Shown here one piece after another: positions 8,216 through 17,611 of a stretch of DNA of 64,000 nt (position 1 is the first letter of the stretch; every line of letters begins with the position of its first letter). The translations under genes were made by a program, and so were the position numbers. The DNA comes from Herminiimonas sp. (lineage in GTDB: Bacteria; Pseudomonadota; Gammaproteobacteria; Burkholderiales; Burkholderiaceae_D): contig JAQGMR010000041.1 of assembly GCA_028292265.1 (NCBI GenBank), positions 1 to 64,000 on the forward strand, given 5' to 3'. The notes under the pieces were generated by a model, which worked only from the letters and a program-made list of their open reading frames with translations, made no database searches and was not told the origin of the DNA.

Positions 8216-11200
8216 CTAGTCCAGGCCTTTGAGGAAACGGCTTTCGAAAACGTCCCGCGGCACCGCCTTGCTAATTAAGAACCCTTGCATCTCCTCGCAC
8301 TTCAGTATGCGAAGCATTTGCGCCTGCTTTTGAGTCTCGACCCCTTCTGCCACCACCTTCAGCTTCAGCGAGTGCGCCATGTTGACAATCATCGATACTA
8401 ACGCCAGACCTTCCGGCCTGGTTCCCATCTCGCTGACGAACGAGCGGTCCACCTTTAGTGTATCGAGTGGAAGCTGTGAAAGGTAGTTGAGCGAAGAAAA
8501 TCCCGTTCCGAAGTCATCGATGGCTATGCTGATGCCCAGTGCGCGAATGGCGCGCAACGTTGTCGTGCTGTGGCCCACGTCCGCCATAATGACGCTTTCA
8601 GTAATTTCCAGTTCAAGCCCTTCTGCGGCTCGCGGGTTGCTGGCAATCGTATCGTATATTTCGTCGACGAAGTTACGGTTTCGAAGTTGAAGCGGCGAGA
8701 CGTTTACGGCGATACGAACAGCGGGAAGACCCGCCTCGCACCAGCCGAGATAATCCGCAACGGCTTGCCGCATGGCCCAACGGCCGACCTCGTGAATGAG
8801 GCCGGTTTCCTCCAAAACTGGTATGAAGTCCCCCGGCGGCACGAGGCCCGATAGCGGATCGTTCCAGCGGATCAGCGCCTCGGCGCCGCAAAGAATGCCG
8901 GTCGCCAAGTCCACTTTTGGCTGGTAATGCAGCACAAACTGATTTCTCTCGATTGCTTGGCGCAGCTTGTTTTCCAGTCGGAGCTTCGCCGCAACCGTTT
9001 CAGTCATCTTGTGAGCAAAAAACAGGTACCGCTCGCCCCCAAGCTTGGCTTTCTTTAGGGCTGCTTCCGCGTTGTTGAACAGCGACTGAGCGCCGTCGCC
9101 ATCTTCGGGAAACTGCGCTATACCTGCCTTGTATGCAATGCGATACGGAGCGCCATTCAGGATGAAGGAATGGTCCATGAACGCAGCCATCTTGTCTTCT
9201 ATGAGCCGGCGGAAATCGCCGCCTTGCCTGACTTCCGGCACGACTACCGCGAAATGGTCAGCGTCTATTCGCGCCAGGTAGTCGGGACCTCCCAGACTAT
9301 CGGAAAGCCAGCGAGCCACCTGCTTAAGGAGCGCGTCGCCCGCCGCCTGGCCCAGACTATCGTTGATACTTTTAAACCGCTCAAGATCAATTAGGCCAAC
9401 GGCCGACCTAAAGTTTGCTGCGGTTGCACGCTCAAGGTGACGCTCAACCCGCTCCAAGAATAAACTTCTGTTCGGTAACCCGGTGAGTGCGTCGTAATAG
9501 GCGAGGTAATGCAGTCGTTCTTGCTTGGACAGGTAATCCATCGCGAACGAAATGTCGGCCGTAAGCTCCGTCAAAAGCTTTACCTCCGCCGCGTGAAAAA
9601 AGTCAATCTCATCAGCGTACAATGCCAGCACACCAACCGCCTCGTTGGAAACGACAAGCGGAAAGACCGCTAAAGAACGGATTCCACCGTCATAAAATAC
9701 CTTGCCCAGCAGTATGGTCGGGTCATGTAGCAAGTTATTGGACAGCATTACGGTGCCTGACGTTACGGCGTGCGCAATCATGGATTCTTGTACGTCGGCC
9801 GAAGCAAAAAGTGCCTTGACCGCAGCCAAGAGCTTTTTATTCTTGCCGGACGAAGCGACCGGAACGAACTGCATCGTCGACCGGTCAACCATGCTGATCA
9901 CTGCCGAGTGGAAGCCGCCTTCTTCAACCGCAATCCGGCACGCTTCACCAAACAGCTCAACACGATCCTTGATCCGGACAATCAAGGCGTTGATCTGGCT
10001 GAGCACTGAATACACTCGGTTCAGCCGCTTGATACTAAGGTCGTTTTCGCGCAGCGCGTCGTTACTGCGCGAAACCGATTGCTCCAGCAACTTCATGTCG
10101 TGAATGTCGGTCGAGGTACCAAACCATTGGTCAACTGTGCCGCTATCGTTTTTTACCGGCACGCCGCGCACCAGCCACCAACGATATACGCCATCCTTGC
10201 GCCGGAAGCGGCATTCGGCCGAATAGGTGGTTACCGCTGCGGCGGCAGCCTGCCAAGCTTCCCATGCCCTCTGTTCGTCCTCTGGATGAAGGGCCCGGGT
10301 CCAGCCGTATCCGGAGCTCTCTTCTAACGAGAGGCCGCTGTATTCTGCCCATTGCTGGTTGAAATAGGTAAGCCAGCCGTCACTACGGGTGGTCCAAACC
10401 ATCTGCGGCATCGCTTCGGTCAGGGTGCGAAAGCTCGCTTCGCTCGCCTTCAACCCTTTTTCTGCTAGCAGTCTCTCAGTTATAACGCTCGCCGACGGAA
10501 CGAGATACGTGATCTGCCCGGTTTCATCTCGCAAGGGCTGCAAAGAAAAGTCGACGTCGATGAGCTCTTCATTTACACCGCGCAGGCGAACCTCGAATCT
10601 CGAAGGTTCACCGCTAGCTGCGTTAAGGATCGCTGCCTGAAGCCTCTCCCTTGCATCGTTGGACGATGACCACCAGTGAGCGTCGACGAAGGGCTTGCCA
10701 AGGACATCCTCCGCTTTGAGCCCCGCCGCCTTCAGCGGCGATGAATTAACCTCAACCAGCACCCCCTGTGGGGTTAGCAATCCCACGAAAAGACTCGGCC
10801 CAAGTCCGTCAATCATGTCGCGCAGGTGTTTCTGACTCAGCCGCGCCTTATCTTCGGCCCGGGTGCGGTCGGTCACGTCGCGGGTGGACCCTGCAACAAA
10901 CTCTACGTCGCCATCGACAATTGGTCCGGGGGAAAAAATATACTCGTAAACCCCCTCCTCGCCCGACGGTCCAACAAAGCGCGTCTCATCGGTGATAGAT
11001 TTGCGCGACTCAAATACATCTTCTATCTGAGCCTGCAAACGCCGCGCAAGGTTATCAGGGTAACCGAGGTCGAAAAAGTTTTTCCCCGTTACCTGCTCAA
11101 GAGAAAGTCCCAACAGGTTAAGCAGCGGCGCGTTGGCGAACACGAACCGCCCGGCACGGTCGAAAACGAAGGCAAAGTCTATCAATGAAGACAACGTGGT

Positions 11201-11824
11201 GCTTAGAAGGCGCTCCCGCCGTTCAGTTTTTTGGGTCAACTCCTTCAGCAACTTCTCGGTGACCCTGCGGGCAGTGATGTCCGTGTGCATTACCACGGCG
11301 CCATGTGGCGAATCGCCTGCCAAAGATGTGGCAGTCAGCAAGAACCAGCGCTGCTCCGTGGGCGAATGGCATGGGTATTCAAGGGCATAGTGTTTCGCCT
11401 CCCTGCGCAAGATCGAGCGAATTCCTGCTGATGCAAAGCGAGCTTCCTCAGAATCATTTCCGCAAGCGTCGTCGCAAATCTGCAGATAGTCAGTTCCAAC
11501 CCCGTGGTCAGCGAGCGTCAGGTGGTTCCCGTCTGCGAATCTGCGCCACTCGTCGTTGACCGAAACGATTCGGCCATCGACATCAAGCAAGGCGATATGG
11601 GCAGGCAGTGCATTGAGGATGGCAGACTGTTTGGCTTCCTCGGTATGACGCAACTGTTCCTGAGCGCGACGCAATAGGAATGCGCGCCCCTGCCGATCCC
11701 CCACAGCGTCCACTTCCCCCGCCGTCAAGTTCTCAATCTGCTGGGCGGTATCGTGCAAGAGATTGATCAAGCCGGACAGTTTTTCTTCGATGTCGACGAT
11801 ATTGCCTGAACCCGGTTTCTTCAT
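8216..11824 (-). CDS. PAS/GAF sensor with degenerate GGDEF and intact EAL domain
   Basis: A 1202-residue multidomain signalling protein. The N-terminus has a short coiled segment with the AGEVDAV...LLRRAQEQL pattern that often precedes PAS domains in Kai-linked kinases. Four PAS-like domains (about 65-185, 200-325, 335-455 and 460-580) are followed by a GAF domain (about 600-765), a GGDEF domain and an EAL domain. The GGDEF signature is degraded to IDADHF near residue 853, so cyclase activity is unlikely. The EAL motifs are intact: EALIRW (982), NVSP, LEITES, IDDFGTG (about 1102) and AEGVE, which predicts a c-di-GMP phosphodiesterase. The start ATG overlaps the kaiB stop by 4 bases, so translation is probably coupled. 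No membrane segment is seen. The input signal is unknown; the KaiC/KaiB partners suggest timing or redox control. Confidence 0.92.
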   Translation of the reverse strand: MKKPGSGNIVDIEEKLSGLINLLHDTAQQIENLTAGEVDAVGDRQGRAFLLRRAQEQLRHTEEAKQSAILNALPAHIALLDVDGRIVSVNDEWRRFADGNHLTLADHGVGTDYLQICDDACGNDSEEARFASAGIRSILRREAKHYALEYPCHSPTEQRWFLLTATSLAGDSPHGAVVMHTDITARRVTEKLLKELTQKTERRERLLSTTLSSLIDFAFVFDRAGRFVFANAPLLNLLGLSLEQVTGKNFFDLGYPDNLARRLQAQIEDVFESRKSITDETRFVGPSGEEGVYEYIFSPGPIVDGDVEFVAGSTRDVTDRTRAEDKARLSQKHLRDMIDGLGPSLFVGLLTPQGVLVEVNSSPLKAAGLKAEDVLGKPFVDAHWWSSSNDARERLQAAILNAASGEPSRFEVRLRGVNEELIDVDFSLQPLRDETGQITYLVPSASVITERLLAEKGLKASEASFRTLTEAMPQMVWTTRSDGWLTYFNQQWAEYSGLSLEESSGYGWTRALHPEDEQRAWEAWQAAAAAVTTYSAECRFRRKDGVYRWWLVRGVPVKNDSGTVDQWFGTSTDIHDMKLLEQSVSRSNDALRENDLSIKRLNRVYSVLSQINALIVRIKDRVELFGEACRIAVEEGGFHSAVISMVDRSTMQFVPVASSGKNKKLLAAVKALFASADVQESMIAHAVTSGTVMLSNNLLHDPTILLGKVFYDGGIRSLAVFPLVVSNEAVGVLALYADEIDFFHAAEVKLLTELTADISFAMDYLSKQERLHYLAYYDALTGLPNRSLFLERVERHLERATAANFRSAVGLIDLERFKSINDSLGQAAGDALLKQVARWLSDSLGGPDYLARIDADHFAVVVPEVRQGGDFRRLIEDKMAAFMDHSFILNGAPYRIAYKAGIAQFPEDGDGAQSLFNNAEAALKKAKLGGERYLFFAHKMTETVAAKLRLENKLRQAIERNQFVLHYQPKVDLATGILCGAEALIRWNDPLSGLVPPGDFIPVLEETGLIHEVGRWAMRQAVADYLGWCEAGLPAVRIAVNVSPLQLRNRNFVDEIYDTIASNPRAAEGLELEITESVIMADVGHSTTTLRAIRALGISIAIDDFGTGFSSLNYLSQLPLDTLKVDRSFVSEMGTRPEGLALVSMIVNMAHSLKLKVVAEGVETQKQAQMLRILKCEEMQGFLISKAVPRDVFESRFLKGLD

Positions 11825-12111
11825 GCTGCGATGCTTTCGATCCCGAGCGCTTGTAACACGACTTGCGTTTGCGTCAGCGTGCCGACAATCCGTTTAACGG
11901 GGGAAGGCGTGAGCCTCACAAGAGTCGGGGTCATGAAGATAGCGTCCGCGAGGGCTTGCTTGGGCTCGCGAAGCACGTCTACTACTTCAATCTCATGGCG
12001 TCCGTCGAGGTGCGTGCGGCAGAGCGCGTTCAAGTTGGCGAGCGCCTGTGCTGAGTTTTGTGCATCCCCGGCCACAAACAATCGAAATTTGATTATTGAG
12101 TGTCTTTTCAT
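11821..12111 (-). CDS. kaiB: KaiB-like protein
   Basis: A 96-residue thioredoxin-fold protein of the KaiB family. Recognisable features are the beta-strand opening FRLFVAGDA, NSAQALANLNALCRTHL, and the conserved core IEVVDVLREP...ADAIFMTPTLVRL followed by PVKRIVGTL. In cyanobacteria KaiB binds KaiC and drives its dephosphorylation phase. In other bacteria KaiB homologues act in stress or redox timing. It is slightly shorter than cyanobacterial KaiB (about 102 residues). It follows kaiC by 6 bases and overlaps the PAS-EAL gene by 4 bases. Confidence 0.93.
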   Translation of the reverse strand: MKRHSIIKFRLFVAGDAQNSAQALANLNALCRTHLDGRHEIEVVDVLREPKQALADAIFMTPTLVRLTPSPVKRIVGTLTQTQVVLQALGIESIAA

Positions 12112-12117
12112 GGCGCC

Positions 12118-13848
12118 TTATTTTCGCACCCGTACTGCCGCATCGGCGCCACGGAGCTCGGCTAACCTGGTTTTTCCGTGTGAGAGTTCGCGCTCCCGAC
12201 TTTCGGTCGTGCGCGCCAGCAGCGCTTTTTCGACCTGCTTGGCGATTAGCTCCGTCTGCAGCGATTTCAACCGCACCTCGAGCTCTGCCTCCTGAGCATC
12301 TAGCATAACGCCCTTCAATTTGGCCGCCACTTCGGTAACTTCGGCCTCTACCCGTTCCGCGCTCTCCTTTTCCCAGCGCATTGTGCCCATGAGGACTTCG
12401 CCGCCCGCCGTATAGATATCTGCCAGCTCAACCCCGTTATTGCTCAGGATCAGCTCGCGGACCTGATTGGAGTGCGCCGTGCCTCTTGATTTGATGATTG
12501 ATATGCCGCGGTTGCGCTCGCCCGCCTGCACCAGGTAGTTAAGATGGATCCATGTGTCGGCCAGTGTGGATATCTGTAGCGGCGATCCGCCTTCGTCCTG
12601 AGACGCCATCTCATCAAGCAGACTGGTACAAACCAGGGTCGTGCCGGCCGCCTTTGACCAGTCAATCAGTCGTTCGGCGACGCTGTGCGCGGTCAATTCG
12701 TTGCCAGACTTGGAGATGGTCGAGACCGGATCAATGACCAAGCAGCGCGCGCGATGTTCTTGCGCCGTCGTCTTGATGCGAACTAAATATGTTTCTGCGC
12801 TGCCCGTGATTGTTCTGGCCGAGACCATTCGCAAGGTGCCGTTCTTGACGTACCTATCCAGCTTGATGCCCACCGACGCAAGGTTTCGGACCACTTCCGT
12901 TCCATCGGAATCAAAGCTCACGAACATGGTGCGCTCGCCACGTCGACAGGCTTCTTCGGCAAAGGCGCCGCTCAGGGTGGTTTTCGCGGTCCCGGGAAAG
13001 CCGGTAATCAATACGCTTGCGCCGCGGTAGTAGCCGCCGCCGAGCATGGTGTCGAGTCGCTTGACACCGCTGGACACGCGCTCATTGGTCACATTTGCGT
13101 GCGACTCGCCAAGTGTACGGGCCACAGCGACTTCAAGGCCGGCGGCGCCTATCAGGAACGGTGATTCGTTTTCGTCAAAGCTCGAGCCGCGGTACTTTTG
13201 CACCCGGATATTACGCTGTGACACGCCAATCACCACGCTATGGTTCAGGATAATGGAGCAGTCCACCATAAACTGCATGAAGCCGAATGCCTGCTTCTCG
13301 TTACAATCGCTCCCGGCGCCTGCCTTCCCAGTGATCAAACCGGTCAGCCCTTGGTCAAGCAGCCACTCATGCAAGCGATAGAGCTCGCGCTGGCGGGATA
13401 CAGAATCGGGCAGCAGAGCCAGCACAACGTCCAGGGCGTCGAAAACGATGCGCTTGGCACCCATCTCTTTCGCCTGCGCAGCCAGCGCAGCCAGCATGCC
13501 GCTTAGGTCGAAGGTGCCTGACTGGACCAGGTCCGGACCGGGCTGCGCTTCGAGGAAGTACAGCTTCTTGCGCTGAAGGGCGGGCAGATCCCAGCCGAAA
13601 CTGTCGGCGTTGGCTACGATGCGTACTGCCGTCTCTTCAAATGCGACGAAGATGCCCGGCTCGCCACAGGCGCGCGCGCCGTGTACGAGGAACTGGAGCG
13701 CCAGGATGGTCTTTCCGGATCCCGGACCGCCAATCAGAACGGTGGTCCGGCTTCGTGGCAATCCGCCGCCAGTCATTTCGTCAAGGCCCTTTATACCGGT
13801 CGACGCCTTGACATCCGACCTAATCGGCGAGGCTCGGGTAGGCTTCAT
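12118..13848 (-). CDS. kaiC: KaiC-like double-RecA ATPase
   Basis: A 576-residue protein with two KaiC/RecA domains. The start is the ATG at 13848, with GGAG 9-13 bases upstream; the longer frame reads into the preceding gene. The first domain has Walker A GGPGSGKT (40-47) and paired catalytic glutamates FEE (70-72). The second has a variant Walker A GFPGTAKT (283-290), and its glutamate pair is replaced by FDSDG. The S427-T428 pair in QISTLADT aligns with the Ser431/Thr432 autophosphorylation sites of cyanobacterial KaiC, so phosphorylation is plausible. A C-terminal extension (about 490-576) is a charged coiled coil in place of the cyanobacterial KaiA-binding tail, and no kaiA is visible. 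It is probably transcribed with kaiB and the PAS-EAL gene. Confidence 0.93.
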   Translation of the reverse strand: MKPTRASPIRSDVKASTGIKGLDEMTGGGLPRSRTTVLIGGPGSGKTILALQFLVHGARACGEPGIFVAFEETAVRIVANADSFGWDLPALQRKKLYFLEAQPGPDLVQSGTFDLSGMLAALAAQAKEMGAKRIVFDALDVVLALLPDSVSRQRELYRLHEWLLDQGLTGLITGKAGAGSDCNEKQAFGFMQFMVDCSIILNHSVVIGVSQRNIRVQKYRGSSFDENESPFLIGAAGLEVAVARTLGESHANVTNERVSSGVKRLDTMLGGGYYRGASVLITGFPGTAKTTLSGAFAEEACRRGERTMFVSFDSDGTEVVRNLASVGIKLDRYVKNGTLRMVSARTITGSAETYLVRIKTTAQEHRARCLVIDPVSTISKSGNELTAHSVAERLIDWSKAAGTTLVCTSLLDEMASQDEGGSPLQISTLADTWIHLNYLVQAGERNRGISIIKSRGTAHSNQVRELILSNNGVELADIYTAGGEVLMGTMRWEKESAERVEAEVTEVAAKLKGVMLDAQEAELEVRLKSLQTELIAKQVEKALLARTTESRERELSHGKTRLAELRGADAAVRVRK

Positions 13849-13888
13849 GTTACTTGCGCTCCGGTGGTAGTTCGATATATCGCATGGA

Positions 13889-14476
13889 TCAGTACGCTGC
13901 TGGAGAAGGTGCCTGCACCTTGTTTGAATAGCCTGAGATGAAGTCCTTGGTATTTCCGGTTGCGAAATCGAACACATGACGCCTGATGCGACCGATGTCA
14001 CCGCCATAAACATGGATGCTGATGGACACTCGGTCATCGTGGGCGTTGGCCACCCGGTGGATATCCCCGATGGTTGGCGAGACGCTGTCGACAGCGCCAG
14101 GCTCCAGAATATCTTCACCCAGATATTGCATCGACTGTCCCGGAGCACCCAGTGCAAAACGCTCTCCACGCTCGGCGCCGTGCAACATGCCGATCAGCGC
14201 CCAGACGGTGTGATTATGTATAGGCGTCATCTGGCCCGGACCCCATACAAAACTGACCACGGAAAATCGTTCCTTGGGATCGCAATACAACAGATATTGC
14301 TGGTAATACTTCGGATGCGATCTCGTAAACTTTTCGGGCAGCCAATCGTCCTTCGCGATCAGCGTTGCAAGCATCGCTCCGCCGGCACGCCTGATTTCTT
14401 GCTCATCATGCTCGGCCTTGTCAATCAGGCGCGAGAAGTCGCGTACGAAGTGTTCGAACGCAGGCGCTTTTATCAT
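13889..14476 (-). CDS. Cysteine dioxygenase-type thiol dioxygenase
   Basis: A 195-residue cupin of the cysteine dioxygenase family (cysteine or 3-mercaptopropionate dioxygenase), which oxidises a thiol to its sulfinate using Fe(II) and O2. The iron-binding histidines are visible: H87 and H89 in TPIHNHTVW and H140 in GDIHRV. The family motifs YYQQYLLYCDP, FSVVSFVWGPGQ and SISIHVYG are present. The ATG at 14476 follows AAAGGA. It ends 40 bases before kaiC on the same strand and could be the first gene of that operon, linking thiol oxidation to the Kai module. Which thiol is used cannot be told from the sequence. Confidence 0.9.
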   Translation of the reverse strand: MIKAPAFEHFVRDFSRLIDKAEHDEQEIRRAGGAMLATLIAKDDWLPEKFTRSHPKYYQQYLLYCDPKERFSVVSFVWGPGQMTPIHNHTVWALIGMLHGAERGERFALGAPGQSMQYLGEDILEPGAVDSVSPTIGDIHRVANAHDDRVSISIHVYGGDIGRIRRHVFDFATGNTKDFISGYSNKVQAPSPAAY

Positions 14477-14895
14477 ATGCAGTCCTTTTCAATCGTTCAT
14501 CTATAAGTCGTTTTAAAAAATACCTACGAAAATCACAGAATAGGCGCGACGAACAAAGTAGACATTTAACGACGCTCCGATGTACAACCGGTGACGGTCC
14601 GAGGAAGGCGTAGATCATGCAAACACGCACTCGACTTTCCCTCGCTGTTTTTTGCGGCGCATTGCCTGTCCGTTTTGCGTACCCGCCCCTCTCTATTCGC
14701 CACCGAAAAAATGACGTCAATAATCCCGAAAATCTACTATCGCCGTGCACTTCTATATCCTGCGGAAGCGCCTTGAGCAAATGGCATCTGAATAATGCTT
14801 CGGAGCGAACTGCATGCTCAATAGGTGTGATCGATGAATCGCGGCGCGCTGCTTCCGATCACGCCGGTGCGCTCGCGCAGATCATTGATGGGAAA

Positions 14896-15879
14896 TTATT
14901 CGGCCCGGATGCCGTTTTCCTTGATCAGTTTTCCCCACTTTGCGTAGTCTTGAGAGAACATCTTCTTGAACGCATCCATGTCCATGCCCGTGGGGGGCGT
15001 GCCTACGTCGTTCATGAAAGCGACAATTTCCGGTGAGCGCAACGCGGCATTTACCGCAGCATTGATTTTTGCGGCAATCGGAACTGGCGTATGCGCTGGG
15101 GCGAAAATGCCGTACCACCCGACAAGGTTAAACTCTGGGAAACCCAGTTCAGCCATGGTTGGCACATTTGGCAACGCAACTATCCTGGTATCGCCGGTTA
15201 CTGCGATAATCCGGGCCTTACCATGGTTGGCGAAGTTGATGCCAGACACGACATTATTGAAAATGAAATCGACGCGCCCCGCGACGAGGTCCAGCATGGC
15301 CGGCGCGTCGCCTTTATACGGCACATGTATCGCTTGGGCCTTTAGCTTCCTGTTCAACATTTCCCCGAAAATATGCAACGTACTGCCATTACCGAAGCTG
15401 GCATACGAAAGCTTACCGTCATGCGCTTTCGAGTACCGGACGAACTCGGGGAATGTGCGCACCCCGAGCGCGTTCCCCACCGTCAGTGCAGTCGGCACCT
15501 TGGCTACGATCGCGACGGGGAAAAAGTCCTTGAGCGGATCATATGGCGTATTTTGCAGCCATGGCAGTTGCACCAGCCCGGAGGGTGCGGTAAACAGCAA
15601 CGTATAACCGTCGGCCGGCGCTTTTGCCACCATATCGGTGCCAATGATCGAGCCCGCGCCGGGCCGGTTATCGACCACGATGGGAGTATTGAGGCGTTGG
15701 CGCAAATCATTTGCAATTCTTCTCGCCACCGCGTCGATCGCGCCGCCGGCCGGGAACGGCACCACCAGCCGTATCGGCCGCGCAGGGTAGTCTTTCGCGG
15801 CATCGGCATCTTGCGCGGCGCATAGCCCCGTACACAACATGCCAAGCAGGAATGCCAAAACAATTCGAAGTTGCAACAT
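14896..15879 (-). CDS. Tripartite tricarboxylate (Bug) receptor protein
   Basis: A 327-residue periplasmic binding protein. It has an N-terminal signal peptide (ending about CAAQDADA), then YPARPIRLVVPFPAGGAID, VDNRPGAGSIIGTD, DGYTLLFTAPSG and VPYKGDAPAMLDLVAGRVDF, all hallmarks of the Bug/TctC family. TGGAG lies before the ATG. No TctA/TctB membrane genes are adjacent. Bug proteins without transporter neighbours are very common in Burkholderiales and may share permeases or act as sensors. It is the last gene of the thiohydantoin/urocanase operon, 36 bases after the GST, so it may bind a substrate or intermediate of that pathway (inference). Confidence 0.92.
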   Translation of the reverse strand: MLQLRIVLAFLLGMLCTGLCAAQDADAAKDYPARPIRLVVPFPAGGAIDAVARRIANDLRQRLNTPIVVDNRPGAGSIIGTDMVAKAPADGYTLLFTAPSGLVQLPWLQNTPYDPLKDFFPVAIVAKVPTALTVGNALGVRTFPEFVRYSKAHDGKLSYASFGNGSTLHIFGEMLNRKLKAQAIHVPYKGDAPAMLDLVAGRVDFIFNNVVSGINFANHGKARIIAVTGDTRIVALPNVPTMAELGFPEFNLVGWYGIFAPAHTPVPIAAKINAAVNAALRSPEIVAFMNDVGTPPTGMDMDAFKKMFSQDYAKWGKLIKENGIRAE

Positions 15880-15915
15880 TTTTTTCTCCAGTTGGTGCGG
15901 GATAGGTAATGAAAT

Positions 15916-16527
15916 TCAATCGCGGTGGTCGAGCAATTCAATGAATCCAGGCTGGGCCCGCACGCGTTTCACCCAGTCTTTTATTGCCGGGTATCCGTTG
16001 AGGTCGTAACCACCCATGGCTGCCATGCTGGTATAAGGAAATAACGCAATGTCAGCGATCGTATAGTCGGCGCCGCACAGGAATGGCGTCCTTGCGAGCT
16101 GTCGCTCCATCGTGCTCAGTGCCTTTTCACCGCCCTGGCGCAAGCTCATGAGCTCTTGCGTGAACTCATCGCTGACTTTCGCGATTGAAACCAGATAGCG
16201 TGGCCGCGCCATGTTCTTCAGATGGTCATACTGTTCGAAGAACAGCCATTCGAGGACGCGCGCCTGTGCGAGCGGCGCGGCCGGAAGGTAACTGCTACCC
16301 GTCGCGAGATACCACAGGATGGCATTCGATTCCCGGATGGTGCTTGCGTCGTCAAGCAACAAAACCGGAATCCGTGCCAGGGAATTGAGTTGGAGGAACG
16401 CTGGCGTCTTGGTCTGACCAGCGGCTATGTCAAGGATATGGCGCTGGTACGGCAGCTTGAGATGACTCAGCAGTAGCCTGACTTTCCATCCGTTGCCGGA
16501 GAGCCGGCTGTCGTACAGAGTTGGCAT
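15916..16527 (-). CDS. Glutathione S-transferase family protein
   Basis: A 203-residue cytosolic GST. The start is the ATG at 16527, preceded by AGGAG; the longer frame lacks a ribosome-binding site. The N-terminal thioredoxin-like domain (MPTLYDSRLSGNGWKVRLLL) includes the glutathione-binding ARIPVLLLDD and IRESNAILWYL. The C-terminal helical domain contains FLCGADYTIADIALFPY, the usual N-capping box region. It starts 7 bases after the DUF917 gene. Within this operon it might handle a released thiol or a reactive unsaturated intermediate, but the substrate is not evident. Confidence 0.9.
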   Translation of the reverse strand: MPTLYDSRLSGNGWKVRLLLSHLKLPYQRHILDIAAGQTKTPAFLQLNSLARIPVLLLDDASTIRESNAILWYLATGSSYLPAAPLAQARVLEWLFFEQYDHLKNMARPRYLVSIAKVSDEFTQELMSLRQGGEKALSTMERQLARTPFLCGADYTIADIALFPYTSMAAMGGYDLNGYPAIKDWVKRVRAQPGFIELLDHRD

Positions 16528-16534
16528 GTCGCTC

Positions 16535-17611
16535 CTATGCGTTGCGGTCGAGCGCATAACGCGCCAGTTCCGTATTCATGCTGCGTTCTACATCGGGATA
16601 GATGTGCGGGTCGTAAATCCCGGCACCGAGCGGCAGTTCTCTTTTGCTGACTGCAACGATGGCGACGTGCGCGCCGGGCGTCAGCTCCGTAACGGCCAGG
16701 ACGTCGCCGTTTCGAACATCGATGGCGGCAATCAAATCCGGAAAAGTGGCGATGCGCTCGCCGGACCACTCGGCCGTCATAAACTCGTTGCACACGCCGA
16801 GGGTGAGCGGCGACTTGGTTGTGCCGTCCCGGATCGTCACGGTGCCGACATCGAAGCCTTGCTGATAGGCCACATCATTGTCGAGCACGGTTCCCACTGC
16901 CAGCAACCGCCCCTGCGCGAAGTCGAGCACCGCAGCCAGTTTTTCGTCGCCCGAGGGACCGGCGGCAAGCATGGCGCGCCCGAGTTCCAACTGGTAGGTG
17001 ATCGCATCAAGCGCCCCGGCGCTCGCAACCAGCGCGGCCTCCACAGGTCCGCGGCACGCCATGATAAGACCGCCGTTCTGGATAGCCGCAGCGCGCATCA
17101 AGGACGAGGTGAGTTCGATATTGCCGTGCACGGTAATCGTAAGATTGTCACCGACGCCACACTGGAACAGTCGGACTCCGGGTTGCGAAGACAAGCCGAG
17201 GCTGCCCATCTTGACGGTTGGATGGCCACGGCCGTTACAGGCAGCGTCGAGCAGAGGGATCCCGAGCTCGGCCGCGATCAGCCAACTGTAGGTGCCCGGA
17301 ACATGGCCGGGAATTACGGCGCGCACCGCTGTTCGACTGGCCGCCAGCAATTGCCTGGCGGCGCGAATCGAATGATCGGGATTGGCCAGGTGCTTGCCGC
17401 CGCCTGGTGCGCCAACCGCCGTCACGATCATAATTTCGGCCTGCGCATCAAGCTCGGCTATGCCCATCAGTTCGACCGGGCCGCGCGCCAGAGCGCGCTC
17501 GCAAAACAGCCGGTTGGCGGCGATGCGGTTGCGGCCGTTACCGCCGGCCGACAGCAGCATGCCACCGACGATGGCCGGATCGATATCCTCGGGTCCCAGG
17601 CGCCGGCTCAT
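16535..17611 (-). CDS. DUF917 family protein, S-methyl-thiohydantoin desulfurase type
   Basis: A 358-residue member of the DUF917 family, recognisable from the opening [22 protein letters not shown], the glycine-rich GAPGGGKH and the [20 protein letters not shown] region. The Pfam family covering the N-terminal part is named for S-methyl-thiohydantoin desulfurase, which removes the sulfur substituent from a (S-methyl)thiohydantoin to give a hydantoin. Its ATG overlaps the stop of the urocanase-like gene by 4 bases, and the GST follows after 7 bases. Placement between a hydratase and hydantoin-opening enzymes fits that reaction. DUF917 proteins elsewhere pair with hydantoinases, so a different hydantoin-related role is possible. 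Confidence 0.85.
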   Translation of the reverse strand: MSRRLGPEDIDPAIVGGMLLSAGGNGRNRIAANRLFCERALARGPVELMGIAELDAQAEIMIVTAVGAPGGGKHLANPDHSIRAARQLLAASRTAVRAVIPGHVPGTYSWLIAAELGIPLLDAACNGRGHPTVKMGSLGLSSQPGVRLFQCGVGDNLTITVHGNIELTSSLMRAAAIQNGGLIMACRGPVEAALVASAGALDAITYQLELGRAMLAAGPSGDEKLAAVLDFAQGRLLAVGTVLDNDVAYQQGFDVGTVTIRDGTTKSPLTLGVCNEFMTAEWSGERIATFPDLIAAIDVRNGDVLAVTELTPGAHVAIVAVSKRELPLGAGIYDPHIYPDVERSMNTELARYALDRNA

